Source of the DNA: a virus | Strand: one strand, 5' to 3' | Virus record (IMG/VR): IMGVR_UViG_3300027648_000001 | Span: 64,001 to 101,761 of that record | Length of the DNA: 37,761 bases | Part shown: positions 23,166 through 29,552 of the stretch, piece by piece | Numbering within the stretch: the first letter of the stretch is position 1 | Layout: every line of letters begins with the position of its first letter | Position numbers and translations under genes: made by a program | The notes under the pieces: model-generated | The model's database searches: none | The model's input: the letters and a program-made list of their open reading frames with translations, nothing else | Told to the model about the DNA's origin: nothing

Positions 23166-23371
23166 TGAAATTCGAGCGCATTCTTAAGAGTACGGTCACT
23201 GAAGCCATGATGTCGGCCATGGAACAGGCTGGCAGGATCAGGCACGTGGTAATTATTTACGAAACAGTTGAAGGCGAGAAGTCAACGCACGGTGTAATCG
23301 CAGACGAAGAATTAACGACCGAAGGCGCAAACTACTTGCTCGACGTGGGCAAGAAATGGATGCTCCGGTGA
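23165..23371 (+). CDS. Small hypothetical protein
   Basis: 68 residues from GTG 23165, overlapping the preceding TAG. MKFERILKSTVTEAMMSAME, then RHVVIIYETVEGEKSTHGVI and a helical end: alpha-beta-alpha outline. Starts further upstream (23051) would cover the small gene before it. Unknown function; the overlaps on both sides support translation. Confidence 0.5.
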   Translation: MKFERILKSTVTEAMMSAMEQAGRIRHVVIIYETVEGEKSTHGVIADEELTTEGANYLLDVGKKWMLR

Positions 23372-23520
23372 ATCTAGAAATCACAATTTCTCTAGAAGAT
23401 ATTGAGTCACTAAGCATTGGAGTGTCCGTAGTGAAGTCCATTCGTGGCGGATTCTTGCGTTTGGTTCCCGATTTGGATATGGAAAAGGAAAAGCTTGAGA
23501 GGCTAACGGAAGAAGAGTGA
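23356..23520 (+). CDS. Small hypothetical protein
   Basis: 54 residues from ATG 23356; GTG 23368, overlapping the previous stop, is an alternative. Reads LEITISLEDIESLSIGVSVV, then a Gly-Gly turn, then PDLDMEKEKLERLTEEE, acidic and helical. It ends 8 nt from the convergent RusA gene. No family recognised. Confidence 0.45.
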   Translation: MDAPVNLEITISLEDIESLSIGVSVVKSIRGGFLRLVPDLDMEKEKLERLTEEE

Positions 23521-23528
23521 TAATGATA

Positions 23529-24434
23529 CTACGCAGGAATAACAGGCACTCCACCTGGCGACCTAAAAACACCGGTTCTAATCCTGCAAGATATGCAGCA
23601 TTTATATTCCTTCTTGCTCATAGTCTTCTCGCCGCAGCTAGGACATACGTAAGCTTGTTTTCTTCTTGGCCTACCTTCCCAGTACTTAGCATGGCATTCT
23701 TCCGAACAAAATTTTTTCTGGTTTGCGCCGCGATTTACGGAGCGGTGCCTTTTGAATGGTTTTTCGCAGTACTTACAAGCCAGTTCGACTGTACCAAAAA
23801 TAGACTTACACTCTCGACTGCAAAAGACGTGCTTCGAATACCGCTCTCCGCCTCTGTAGATCTGCTTTCCGCAGTTGTCGCAATCTTTGAACTGACCGGT
23901 GCGCCTTGCGGTGCCCGAACATTCTCTGGAGCAATATTTTATGCCTTCGGAAGATGGGTACCTAGTGAATTCTTTTCCGCACAGTGCGCACGGGAACAGG
24001 CGATGCGCAGTAGCATTTGGAATGATATAAATAAGAATGTCTGTACCCGGCTCTCTGCAATCTCTAAATACGGCAGAATGCAGTTCTGCAACTTGCGTGT
24101 CATCGCGCCAGATAAATTTGTTACAAGCGTCAAAAACCAGCTTGCACATATTGTCGAGGTCGCGGCGCTGGAAGTTCTTGCAATAGAAAGCCAGTCGTAC
24201 CCCGAACAGGGAATCTCCGTCTTCAACGATTTGGCGATGTGCAACTTTAATAGACCATGCAATGGCCTGTTCGGCCTCTTTGGTGTGCTTAGGTGTGTAA
24301 ACTTTTCCAGATTTATGAACGCAAAATTTTGGACGTTGCTTCGAAATAGGATCGCCTGGCACAAAGGTTGCTACGCGTATGCGTGATTCCGCTAATTTAG
24401 TTGGCCAAGTTAGTAGCTTAATTTCTCTGGTCAT
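23529..24434 (-). CDS. RusA-type Holliday-junction resolvase fused to four zinc modules
   Basis: 301 residues. The first 140 are a RusA domain: GDPISKQRPKF, RRDLDNMCKLVFDACN and WRDDTQVAELHS supply the conserved Asp residues of the family (DxDN, DD). RusA proteins are usually 120-140 residues. Here residues about 148-290 add four Cys modules: CALCGKEF...YCSREC, CDNCGKQ...FCSREC, CKYCEKPF...FCSEEC and CPSCGEK...CCISC. The gene runs against its neighbours and has TATACT before it and no clear Shine-Dalgarno. The fusion could tether the resolvase to DNA or protein; the resolvase call is solid. Confidence 0.85.
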   Translation of the reverse strand: MTREIKLLTWPTKLAESRIRVATFVPGDPISKQRPKFCVHKSGKVYTPKHTKEAEQAIAWSIKVAHRQIVEDGDSLFGVRLAFYCKNFQRRDLDNMCKLVFDACNKFIWRDDTQVAELHSAVFRDCREPGTDILIYIIPNATAHRLFPCALCGKEFTRYPSSEGIKYCSRECSGTARRTGQFKDCDNCGKQIYRGGERYSKHVFCSRECKSIFGTVELACKYCEKPFKRHRSVNRGANQKKFCSEECHAKYWEGRPRRKQAYVCPSCGEKTMSKKEYKCCISCRIRTGVFRSPGGVPVIPA

Positions 24435-24469
24435 GTCGTCGTAATCAGTATAGCAGGAGCATTTAAAAA

Positions 24470-24721
24470 ATGAAATATATTTCTTTCAAAGAGCATGGTA
24501 CAAGTGCTTCGGGCAAAACTAAAATCTGGGACGTGGTTAATACGGGCGGCGTTTTTCTTGGTTATATATCGTGGCACGCTCCGTGGAGGCGATATACTTT
24601 TGCCCCAACCATTTCAAGCGTTTTTGATGCTAACTGCTTGAAGGACATCACAGATTTCGTTCAATTACAAAACGATATTCACAAGAATAAGGTCCCAATT
24701 AGGACTTTGGAGGAAGTATGA
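24470..24721 (+). CDS. Small conserved hypothetical protein
   Basis: 83 residues. KYISFKEHGTSASGKTKIWD, then LGYISWHAPWRRYTFAPTIS and DANCLKDITDFVQLQND match a small bacterial/phage family with 'G.S.SGKT.IW...LG.I.W..PWR.Y.F'. The GKT is not a P-loop in context. GGAG lies 12 nt from the ATG. A palindrome copy lies in its last codons. Function unknown. Confidence 0.65.
   Translation: MKYISFKEHGTSASGKTKIWDVVNTGGVFLGYISWHAPWRRYTFAPTISSVFDANCLKDITDFVQLQNDIHKNKVPIRTLEEV
24692..24705. repeat. Palindrome copy, one mismatch, before zinc-finger gene
   Basis: GTCCCAATTAGGAC, 12 nt before ATG 24718 and just upstream of its GGAGG. Confidence 0.75.
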
Positions 24722-25374
24722 ATATATCCACAACGATTATCTGCGCGGCATGCAAGGAAAATGGCGAGATTCATCGCTTAATGTACACTGCGGAGTCCTT
24801 TCCTAAAATATTTTGCCAGTCTGGACATGAGTTCGATAGTGCAGAGGAAGCTGTGGCCTACGAAGCGATGGCTAGGGCCGCACAGCCCGCGCAGGACACT
24901 GCGCCGTCCCCAGCGCCCGCCAGGCCTCTTATAGAGGCGGTTGTGTTCGAACCGCCGCCAGAGAGGGTGCCGGACCGTATTCTTGCCAGTATTCCGCATG
25001 AGACTCGTCCTCCGGAGCCGGAGCCGAACGAGCGGCTAGTGCCGAGAAAGGTCGAAACCATAGAGAGCCAACAGGACAAGCTTAAGACCATAGCGGCGAC
25101 TATTCAGGCGCAAGAGTCAGAATACATTGAGCGGCATCCGGTTTTTGAATACTTTGAAGTCGCTGAATCGTCCAAGACGCCGCCAAAAAAGAACGGCAAG
25201 TTTGTTCCGCCGCCCGCAAGAAGCGCACCTGGCGGCATTCTGATTATGACCGTGCGGATACCTGACGGCCACACTACAGGGTTACTCGCAGAAGCGGAGG
25301 TACAGAAAGAATCTATCCAGGATTATTTTCAGCGTATGATTGAATACGCTTTAGACTGCCGTTGGCTATATTAA
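24718..25374 (+). CDS. Zinc-finger protein with possible ribbon-helix-helix C-terminus
   Basis: 218 residues. The N-terminus ICAACKENGEIH...FCQSGHEF is a Cys/His site. A Pro/Ala/Glu-rich linker follows, then heptads. The end, LIMTVRIPDGHTTGLLAEAE followed by SIQDYFQRMIEYALDC, has the strand-helix-helix outline of ribbon-helix-helix regulators. The gene starts 12 nt after a palindrome copy (24692-24705), with GGAGGAAGT before the ATG, so autoregulation is a testable idea. Not a recognised family. Confidence 0.5.
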   Translation: MNISTTIICAACKENGEIHRLMYTAESFPKIFCQSGHEFDSAEEAVAYEAMARAAQPAQDTAPSPAPARPLIEAVVFEPPPERVPDRILASIPHETRPPEPEPNERLVPRKVETIESQQDKLKTIAATIQAQESEYIERHPVFEYFEVAESSKTPPKKNGKFVPPPARSAPGGILIMTVRIPDGHTTGLLAEAEVQKESIQDYFQRMIEYALDCRWLY

Positions 25375-25575
25375 ATGAGAGTTTTTACCTCAGAACAGAA
25401 GTTACGGAGACTGGAATACCAGCGTAAATGGAGAGCGCTAAATCCCGGCACCATTGGATGTGTCGGAACTAATGTTTACATACCAAGTTACAGCACTCCC
25501 AATTACTACGTACCGCCGAGTACGTCTGCGCCCGCGACCCTGCCTTGGTCCACGTGGCCCTATTATTTTCAGTAG
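25375..25575 (+). CDS. Small protein with basic N-terminus and Ser/Tyr/Pro tail
   Basis: 66 residues starting directly after the previous stop (TAAATGAG). SEQKLRRLEYQRKWRALNPG resembles the basic lead of HNH proteins; the remainder is Tyr/Ser/Pro-rich with no domain. It may be the remnant of an HNH gene. It is the last plus-strand gene of the replication operon. Confidence 0.4.
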   Translation: MRVFTSEQKLRRLEYQRKWRALNPGTIGCVGTNVYIPSYSTPNYYVPPSTSAPATLPWSTWPYYFQ

Positions 25576-25604
25576 TTAGCAGTCTTTTCATTTTGTCCTC
25601 AAAA

Positions 25605-25637
25605 GGAAATGGCCGATCCGAAGACCGGCCATCCTTG
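25605..25637. terminator. Hairpin, possible bidirectional terminator
   Basis: ATGGCCG at about 25609 pairs with CGGCCAT about 12 nt later, extended by AAGG/CCTT with a bulge. On the minus strand the stem is followed by TTTCCTTTTG, an imperfect T tract. It lies where the plus-strand replication operon and the minus-strand transcripts meet. Strength not calculated. Confidence 0.5.
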
Positions 25638-25710
25638 CTGTGTCATTTGGAGCCGGGAGACGGCAGCTATCAACCGGCCCAGCATCTTCCTGGAGGTGCT
25701 GGGAGTACCA

Positions 25711-25761
25711 CTAGCGGCCCTTCTTACGTCCGCCATGCTTGCGACGGTTAGCCTGGTTCAT
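25711..25761 (-). CDS. 16-residue Arg/Lys-rich micro-ORF (second of pair)
   Basis: Reads MNQANRRKHGGRKKGR. TAGGAGG stands 4-5 nt before the ATG, a stronger ribosome site than most genes in the window have. It repeats the theme of the micro-ORF at 25831-25875 (RRK, G, RK, GR). It may be a leader peptide, an RNA-binding peptide or chance. Confidence 0.4.
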   Translation of the reverse strand: MNQANRRKHGGRKKGR

Positions 25762-25803
25762 AAAGCCTCCTACCTTAGAGTTCGTGATGGAGAAATTTTT
25801 GTA

Positions 25804-25832
25804 AAATCAACTCGGGGGAATCGAATTGATTT
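25804..25832. other. Hairpin between the micro-ORFs
   Basis: AAATCAA and TTGATTT form the outer stem and TCG/CGA the inner stem, with one mismatch on the plus strand that is a G-U pair on the minus strand: about 11 pairs around a 7-nt loop. It sits between the stop of the first micro-ORF and the ribosome site of the second. Without a T tract on either side it is not a typical terminator. Confidence 0.5.
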
Positions 25833-25875
25833 AGCGACCGTGCTTACGGCCTTTACGGCGGCTACGTGCCTCCAT
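25831..25875 (-). CDS. 14-residue Arg/Lys-rich micro-ORF (first of pair)
   Basis: Reads MEARSRRKGRKHGR. AAGGAGGT, a full anti-16S match, stands 7 nt before the ATG. Its stop overlaps the hairpin at 25804-25832. Eight of 14 residues are Arg or Lys (His excluded). Leader-peptide attenuation or an expressed basic micro-protein are both possible. Confidence 0.4.
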   Translation of the reverse strand: MEARSRRKGRKHGR

Positions 25876-25884
25876 ATTATTTGA

Positions 25885-26084
25885 CCTCCTTCTTAGTTTT
25901 TCGTGAAGGAACTCGATTGGACCCGCGCACAGTGAGCCAGGTACTTAGATCGCTTGGGTGTCCAGAGAATCTAGCTATGATATCTAGCTTAATATGCGGG
26001 CGAGTGCTTGTGCTCTCGCCGTCCCATTTGGGAACCTGTGTCATACGAGAGAAGTGTGGGGAATTGAACTTACGGGGTCAAGAT
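25885..26084. other. Gene-free structured region
   Basis: No convincing gene on either strand. Visible structure: TGGACCC (25917-25923) with GGGTGTCCA about 40 nt on, a bulged stem with an inner GCG/CGC; ATCTAGCT twice within 12 nt (about 25970 and 25982); a near-perfect hairpin GGCGAGTGC-loop-GCTCTCGCC (26000-26020); then a palindrome copy (26021-26034). On the minus strand it forms a 200-nt leader to the micro-ORF pair. Confidence 0.45.
26021..26034. repeat. Palindrome copy, two mismatches, in gene-free region
   Basis: GTCCCATTTGGGAA, directly after the hairpin at 26000-26020. Confidence 0.6.
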
Positions 26085-26276
26085 TTATTTCCGAGGATAC
26101 TTGGAGTACATCAATTCGTAGGCACTTGGGCAGTCCGGGCAGCGCGGCCCGTTAATATCTCCGTTCACGTAGCCATACCCACCATTGCAAGTATTATTGC
26201 CGCAGGTCCCACATAGGACCATTTCGCACCGGCACAAATTACAGTAGGACCACGTATGTTTTACTTCTTTTCCCAT
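26085..26276 (-). CDS. Small Cys-rich zinc-ribbon protein
   Basis: 63 residues from ATG 26276. CNLCRCEMVLCGTCGNNTCN then GGYGYVNGDINGPRCPDCPS carries eight Cys in CxxC-type pairs; such 'CGNNxCNGGYG' proteins recur in phages. A longer frame upstream overlaps the preceding membrane-protein gene and lacks a ribosome site. A palindrome-like site lies inside at 26206. Function unknown. Confidence 0.65.
   Translation of the reverse strand: MGKEVKHTWSYCNLCRCEMVLCGTCGNNTCNGGYGYVNGDINGPRCPDCPSAYELMYSKYPRK
26206..26219. repeat. Palindrome-like site, three mismatches
   Basis: GTCCCACATAGGAC: outer arms kept, core changed. Inside the zinc-ribbon gene. The weakest of the listed sites. Confidence 0.35.
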
Positions 26277-26578
26277 CGGACACACTCTGAATCCATTACC
26301 GGACCAAGGGCTTCGCCGCGCCGGTCGGTACAGGTCCATGCGCTTGCATCTAGCGGTATCGTTTTGACCTGTTTTTGCATGTGAATAAGCATGCCACAAA
26401 ACCCAAAATACAATCCGACAAAAGCCAAGAGAGCGCCGAATATAGCTTTCCAATTCTCTGGTTCGCGCGGAGCGTGGCAGTAACACTTACAGCCAGCAGC
26501 AATGCAGGCATCTTCGCGTGCCTGTGCTCGCGCCCGGCGCTCTCTGTTTTCTCGGTTTCTTCGGCTCCAACCAACCAT
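26261..26578 (-). CDS. Small membrane protein with Arg-rich N-terminus
   Basis: 105 residues. Residues 1-25 are Arg/Glu-rich (SRRNRENRERRARAQARED), then CIAAGCKCYCH, a membrane helix at about 45-66 (AIFGALLAFVGLYFGFCGML), and a C-terminal domain with two Cys. GCGGAGAATAAA precedes the ATG and includes the stop of the gene before. Topology: Arg-rich side inside. Function unknown. Confidence 0.6.
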   Translation of the reverse strand: MVGWSRRNRENRERRARAQAREDACIAAGCKCYCHAPREPENWKAIFGALLAFVGLYFGFCGMLIHMQKQVKTIPLDASAWTCTDRRGEALGPVMDSECVRWEKK

Positions 26579-26579
26579 T

Positions 26580-26816
26580 TTATTCTCCGCGCATTACCTC
26601 AAAGCATTTCTTGTGAAAGAGCTTTCCACTAACCGGTCTGAAAGGATTGTACGGTCCTCCAGTGTGAATCCAGTTTTCCCACGCGCTGAACTTTAATCCG
26701 CAACTAGCACATTTCACGGGATCTCTCCGCTTGGGGGCGGGTAGGCCAGGTTCAGATTGACTGACCCAGTTAGCATAGCCGCGCGGCTGTGTGCCTACCC
26801 TACGCTTGTCCAGCAA
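26580..26816 (-). CDS. Small zinc-binding protein
   Basis: 78 residues from TTG 26816, the only start codon before the Cys motif; its upstream G5 run is too close for a normal ribosome site, so the start is unsure. CASCGLKFSAWENWIHTG then GKLFHKKCFEVM gives CxxC...HxxC, a four-ligand zinc site. Unknown role; coupled to the next gene (GAATAAAATG). Confidence 0.5.
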   Translation of the reverse strand: MLDKRRVGTQPRGYANWVSQSEPGLPAPKRRDPVKCASCGLKFSAWENWIHTGGPYNPFRPVSGKLFHKKCFEVMRGE

Positions 26817-26864
26817 CCCCCAAGATCACATAGCTTACTCTATCAACGGTGTAATAATTCTGTT

Positions 26865-27914
26865 TTACGGGATCACTGCGATAGCTTGGCCTGAATAAAC
26901 ACTTTCACTCGGGCTGGCGTTCGGATTATATGCCGTCACAACATAGTAGTACGTTTGCGCAGGTTGGACGGTAGTATCCACGTAGGGAGAGGCCGCTACT
27001 GGTGTTGGTGTTAACTTCGTACCGTACGGGCCGCCCGATGCCGTTCCCCTATAAACGTTATAGCCGGTTACCCCTACACTAACCGACGGCGTCCACTTGA
27101 GCGCGACAGTGGGCGCGGCTACGGTCGTGATGGGAACGATCTGAATGCCATTGACTGGCGCGCGTGGCTGCGCATCGGTCGATGTACCTATCGCTCCAAG
27201 CGTAAAGCCCGTACCTGTTACTGTGAACATAACGTAATTGCCCGCTGAATTGTTGGCTTGGGTGAATGTTCCGCTGAAATTCGTATTGGCCAGGTCAATT
27301 GCCGAGATTTTGGTTGTGCCTACAGTGTAATTCCCAGTTCGCTGCAAGGCTCCATTATCGCCGTCAGCGTAAACGTACACCTGATAGCCGAGAGAGTTGG
27401 CGGGTAATCCAGAAACGGTGATGGTCGTAGGCGTTGCGGAGTTGTTATCGCAGTACCCTTTCATCATGCGAACGTTGCCCGGCGCATCGGTAATCGGCAA
27501 TTGCCACAAATCATCGCAGGACCAGACTATGGTGGCGCTGGTGGCCGCTCCCGTAGAATCCTTCAAGGCCAAGCCTGCCACAGTACTCGCTCCAGTTGCA
27601 TTGTTCCAATTCGTTACCGGCACCACTCCTGCCGTTTCGGTTGCAGCCATCGCAACGTCCAAGCCAACAAAGTTGACACTGATCGGATTCGCCGTCGCCG
27701 GATTGGTCACTACAACCGTTTGTGTCCCAGCCGGGCAACTTGCTGTCAGCGTTGTGGCCGAAACGAATACGACATTGGTGCAATTCGCTACCGTTGCGCC
27801 GGTCACAAAACCCGTTCCGTTGATGGTTACCGGCGTCATTACCGAAGTTACGGTTTGGGAGCGTAGAAGGTTAGCGCTAAATAGTAATAGGGCGCTCAGT
27901 ATCAAGGTTCTCAT
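26865..27914 (-). CDS. Secreted protein with fibronectin type III domain
   Basis: 349 residues. MRTLILSALLLFSANLLRSQ is a Sec signal peptide. Residues 25-70 resemble an IPT/TIG repeat (PVTINGTGFVTGATVANCTN), 75-250 are Thr/Asn/Gly-rich beta text, and 262-349 form an FN3 domain (ALKWTPSVSVGVTGYNVYRG, then QTYYYVVTAYNPNASPSESV). This style is very common in Acidobacteriota exported proteins. It is an odd gene for a phage early region: surface modification, adhesion or acquisition from the host are possible. It overlaps the LuxR-like gene by 38 nt. Confidence 0.7.
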   Translation of the reverse strand: MRTLILSALLLFSANLLRSQTVTSVMTPVTINGTGFVTGATVANCTNVVFVSATTLTASCPAGTQTVVVTNPATANPISVNFVGLDVAMAATETAGVVPVTNWNNATGASTVAGLALKDSTGAATSATIVWSCDDLWQLPITDAPGNVRMMKGYCDNNSATPTTITVSGLPANSLGYQVYVYADGDNGALQRTGNYTVGTTKISAIDLANTNFSGTFTQANNSAGNYVMFTVTGTGFTLGAIGTSTDAQPRAPVNGIQIVPITTVAAPTVALKWTPSVSVGVTGYNVYRGTASGGPYGTKLTPTPVAASPYVDTTVQPAQTYYYVVTAYNPNASPSESVYSGQAIAVIP

Positions 27915-28218
27915 TTTTCTGTACCATCCTTGTAACCCGAAATCGTAAGGCTACGCGGTCTTTTACATGAAAATGTTTCAATAGGCTGGAAACGTGGAAC
28001 TTTGCTGTGCGTACTGAAGTCCGTAGCCTTGCTGCTATCACTGCGTTTGAATTGCCATCGATCACGTACTGCAACACTTGCCGCTCCCTATTAGTGACTC
28101 CTGCCAAGCTGGGAACGAAGATTCTATCCTTCACTTTCTTGGGCAATGTGACAAGTGGAATCTTAATAGTGAGCATATTGCGAACGATTCGGAACTCCCC
28201 TTCGATTGGCTGTTTCAC
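27877..28218 (-). CDS. LuxR-type HTH transcription regulator (no receiver domain)
   Basis: 113 residues from GTG 28218. Residues about 38-95 form a LuxR/GerE HTH: LAGVTNRERQVLQYVIDGNS, NAVIAARLRTSVRTAKFHVS, SLLKHFHVKDR. The Glu-Arg-Glu and 'V..H...L..K' positions are kept. No sensor or receiver domain, only a short N-terminus. Its Shine-Dalgarno AGGA is the half of the palindrome at 28222-28235, so it may be a member of the palindrome regulon. It sits between two exported proteins. Confidence 0.8.
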   Translation of the reverse strand: MKQPIEGEFRIVRNMLTIKIPLVTLPKKVKDRIFVPSLAGVTNRERQVLQYVIDGNSNAVIAARLRTSVRTAKFHVSSLLKHFHVKDRVALRFRVTRMVQKNENLDTERPITI

Positions 28219-28221
28219 GCT

Positions 28222-28235
28222 GTCCTACTTGGGAC
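28222..28235. repeat. Palindrome copy, two mismatches, at LuxR-type gene start
   Basis: GTCCTACTTGGGAC. On the minus strand it holds the TAG stop of one gene and AGGA, the ribosome site of the LuxR-type gene. Confidence 0.7.
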
Positions 28236-28641
28236 TTCCTGCTGGCGGCCCAGTTTTTTGTTCCTGCTTAGGCGGTTCAAGCTCGTATTTGGCTGTAGTA
28301 GGATTCACGATCCAAACTTTACCGTCCACCGTAATTTTTTTGGCGTTGGCCATATCCTTTAGCTTATTGATCTTGTCTGCGTTTTCATTGGTCAATTTAA
28401 CGTAATTCGGATCGTTGTGCATGGCATCATCGTATTGTTTTTTAATCCCCTGCACCTGAGAATCGTTCTGCAAGATGCTATTGAATAACTCCAGCATGTC
28501 GGCGCGATAATTGGAATCGAGTACCGGCGCTTTCGGATCTTCTTTAGGCGGATCTTTTGGTTTTTCCTGCGAGGATAAAATCCCTAAGACGAGAAAAAAC
28601 GCAAAAATTGAAACGGTGACAATTCGAATAGCAGTTTTCAT
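28225..28641 (-). CDS. Exported or membrane-anchored protein, function unknown
   Basis: 138 residues. MKTAIRIVTVSIFAFFLVLG then ILSSQ is a signal peptide or N-terminal anchor. The rest is Lys/Asp/Pro-rich with a helical middle (ADMLELFNSILQNDSQVQGI) and ends PPAGSPK. GGGAG precedes the ATG. Its TAG stop lies within the palindrome at 28222-28235. An inner-membrane spanin-like role is conceivable but there is no outer partner. Confidence 0.6.
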   Translation of the reverse strand: MKTAIRIVTVSIFAFFLVLGILSSQEKPKDPPKEDPKAPVLDSNYRADMLELFNSILQNDSQVQGIKKQYDDAMHNDPNYVKLTNENADKINKLKDMANAKKITVDGKVWIVNPTTAKYELEPPKQEQKTGPPAGSPK

Positions 28642-28844
28642 TTTTTACTCCCTTTGGCCGCCATCTTACCACCACGCAACATCGCGTCAAGATGTAACTG
28701 AAATAGAGGATGGTTTTCTGTTATTCGTGCAGGACAAAGCGTACAGCGACCAAACAATTTTTCGTCGTCTTCTTCGTAAAATTCGACCGCTGTACGATTG
28801 CCTTTTTGGTGATTACATTCTTCCGGCTTGACTTTTTTCTTCAT
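28638..28844 (-). CDS. Small Cys/His zinc-site protein behind the repeat array
   Basis: 68 residues: KPEECNHQKGNRTAVEFYEE, then GRCTLCPARITENHPLFQLH. C-H and CxxC pairs suit a zinc site. Its ATG is 2 nt from the last GGCAGG of the 49-bp repeat array, and AGG of that block is the only Shine-Dalgarno. The array is thus its leader on the minus strand, if it is transcribed. Ends in a TAA overlap with the next gene. Confidence 0.5.
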   Translation of the reverse strand: MKKKVKPEECNHQKGNRTAVEFYEEDDEKLFGRCTLCPARITENHPLFQLHLDAMLRGGKMAAKGSKK

Positions 28845-28846
28845 TG

Positions 28847-29546
28847 CCTGCCGAGCCTAATCTAGCCGTGCCGAGCCTAACCAGACCATGCCGTACCTGC
28901 CGAACCCTACCATGCCACACCGTGCCATGCCTGACCGAACCACACCTGCCCTGCCAGACCCTGCCATGCCGTGCCTCGCCAGGCCGCGCCATAACGTGCC
29001 AAGCCCGACCTGCCAAGCCACGCCTAGCCAAGCCACGCCGAGCCTTACCAGACCATGCCTGCCGTGCCTGGCCTGGCCTGACCCTGCCATGCCGTGCCTT
29101 GCCTCACCTGCCAGACCTAGCCCGACCCCGCCAAGCCGCGCCTCGCCTGACCAAGCCTTACCGTACCTGCCACGCCACGCCTAGTCATGCCTAGCCGCAC
29201 CAAGCCGGACCTCACCGTACCTGCCTTGCCTCTCCGCAACGTGCCGGAACCTGCTGAGCCACACCACACCTGCCGTACCAAGCCGTAACGAGCTGAACCG
29301 CACCATACCGTGCCTTCCTGCCAAACCAAGCCTTGCCTTGCCATACCGAGCCTTGCCGCGCCAGACCCGAACGCGCTTTACCCTGCCAAGCCTGCCGTAA
29401 CTAGCCATGCCAGAACACGCCGAGCCGAGCCTTGACGTGCCTGCCCGACCTCGCCATGCGCGGCCCCACCTGCCCCGCTCTACCTCACCGCACCTTGCCG
29501 AGCCGAGCCTAGCGAAAACGTGCGCTGCCTGCCAAGCCAAGCGCGG
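28847..29546. repeat. Modular array: CCTG + n x CCNNR, modal unit 49 bp
   Basis: On the plus strand CC recurs every 5 nt, almost always as CCNNR (purine last). At intervals a 4-nt module CCTG resets the register, making CCTGCC. CCTGCC starts at 28847, 28896, 28945, 29009, 29058, 29107, 29166, 29220, 29269, 29317, 29391, 29440, 29469 and 29528. Spacings are 49, 49, 64, 49, 49, 59, 54, 49, 48, 74, 49, 29 and 59: with one exception (48) they are 4 + 5n, with n=9 in six of thirteen. The NNR triplets vary freely. 49 is not a multiple of 3, so it is not coding. Flanked by minus-strand genes on both sides. Confidence 0.9.
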
Positions 29547-29552
29547 CCAGTT

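Noticed and set aside
23517-24386. Long plus-strand frame opposite the RusA gene
   Set aside because: Mirror of a gene with clear RusA residues and zinc modules; no motif of its own.
25810-25830. tRNA-like text TTCGATTC on the minus strand
   Set aside because: Explained by the 11-pair hairpin; no cloverleaf.
25609-25884. Plus-strand 91-residue open frame
   Set aside because: Lies over a hairpin and two minus-strand micro-ORFs with strong ribosome sites; composition does not resemble a known protein. Not excluded fully.
26055-26080. tRNA-like T-arm text (GTTCAATTC on the minus strand)
   Set aside because: The flanking bases do not pair as a T stem and no acceptor or anticodon arms fit.
28813-29540. 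Several Arg/Gly-rich open frames on both strands across the repeat array
   Set aside because: They exist because the CCNNR grammar rarely makes stop codons. The 5-nt and 49-nt periods rotate through all frames, and no ribosome sites are present.
28847-29546. CRISPR array
   Set aside because: No long identical repeats separated by unique spacers; the period-5 pattern fills the whole region.
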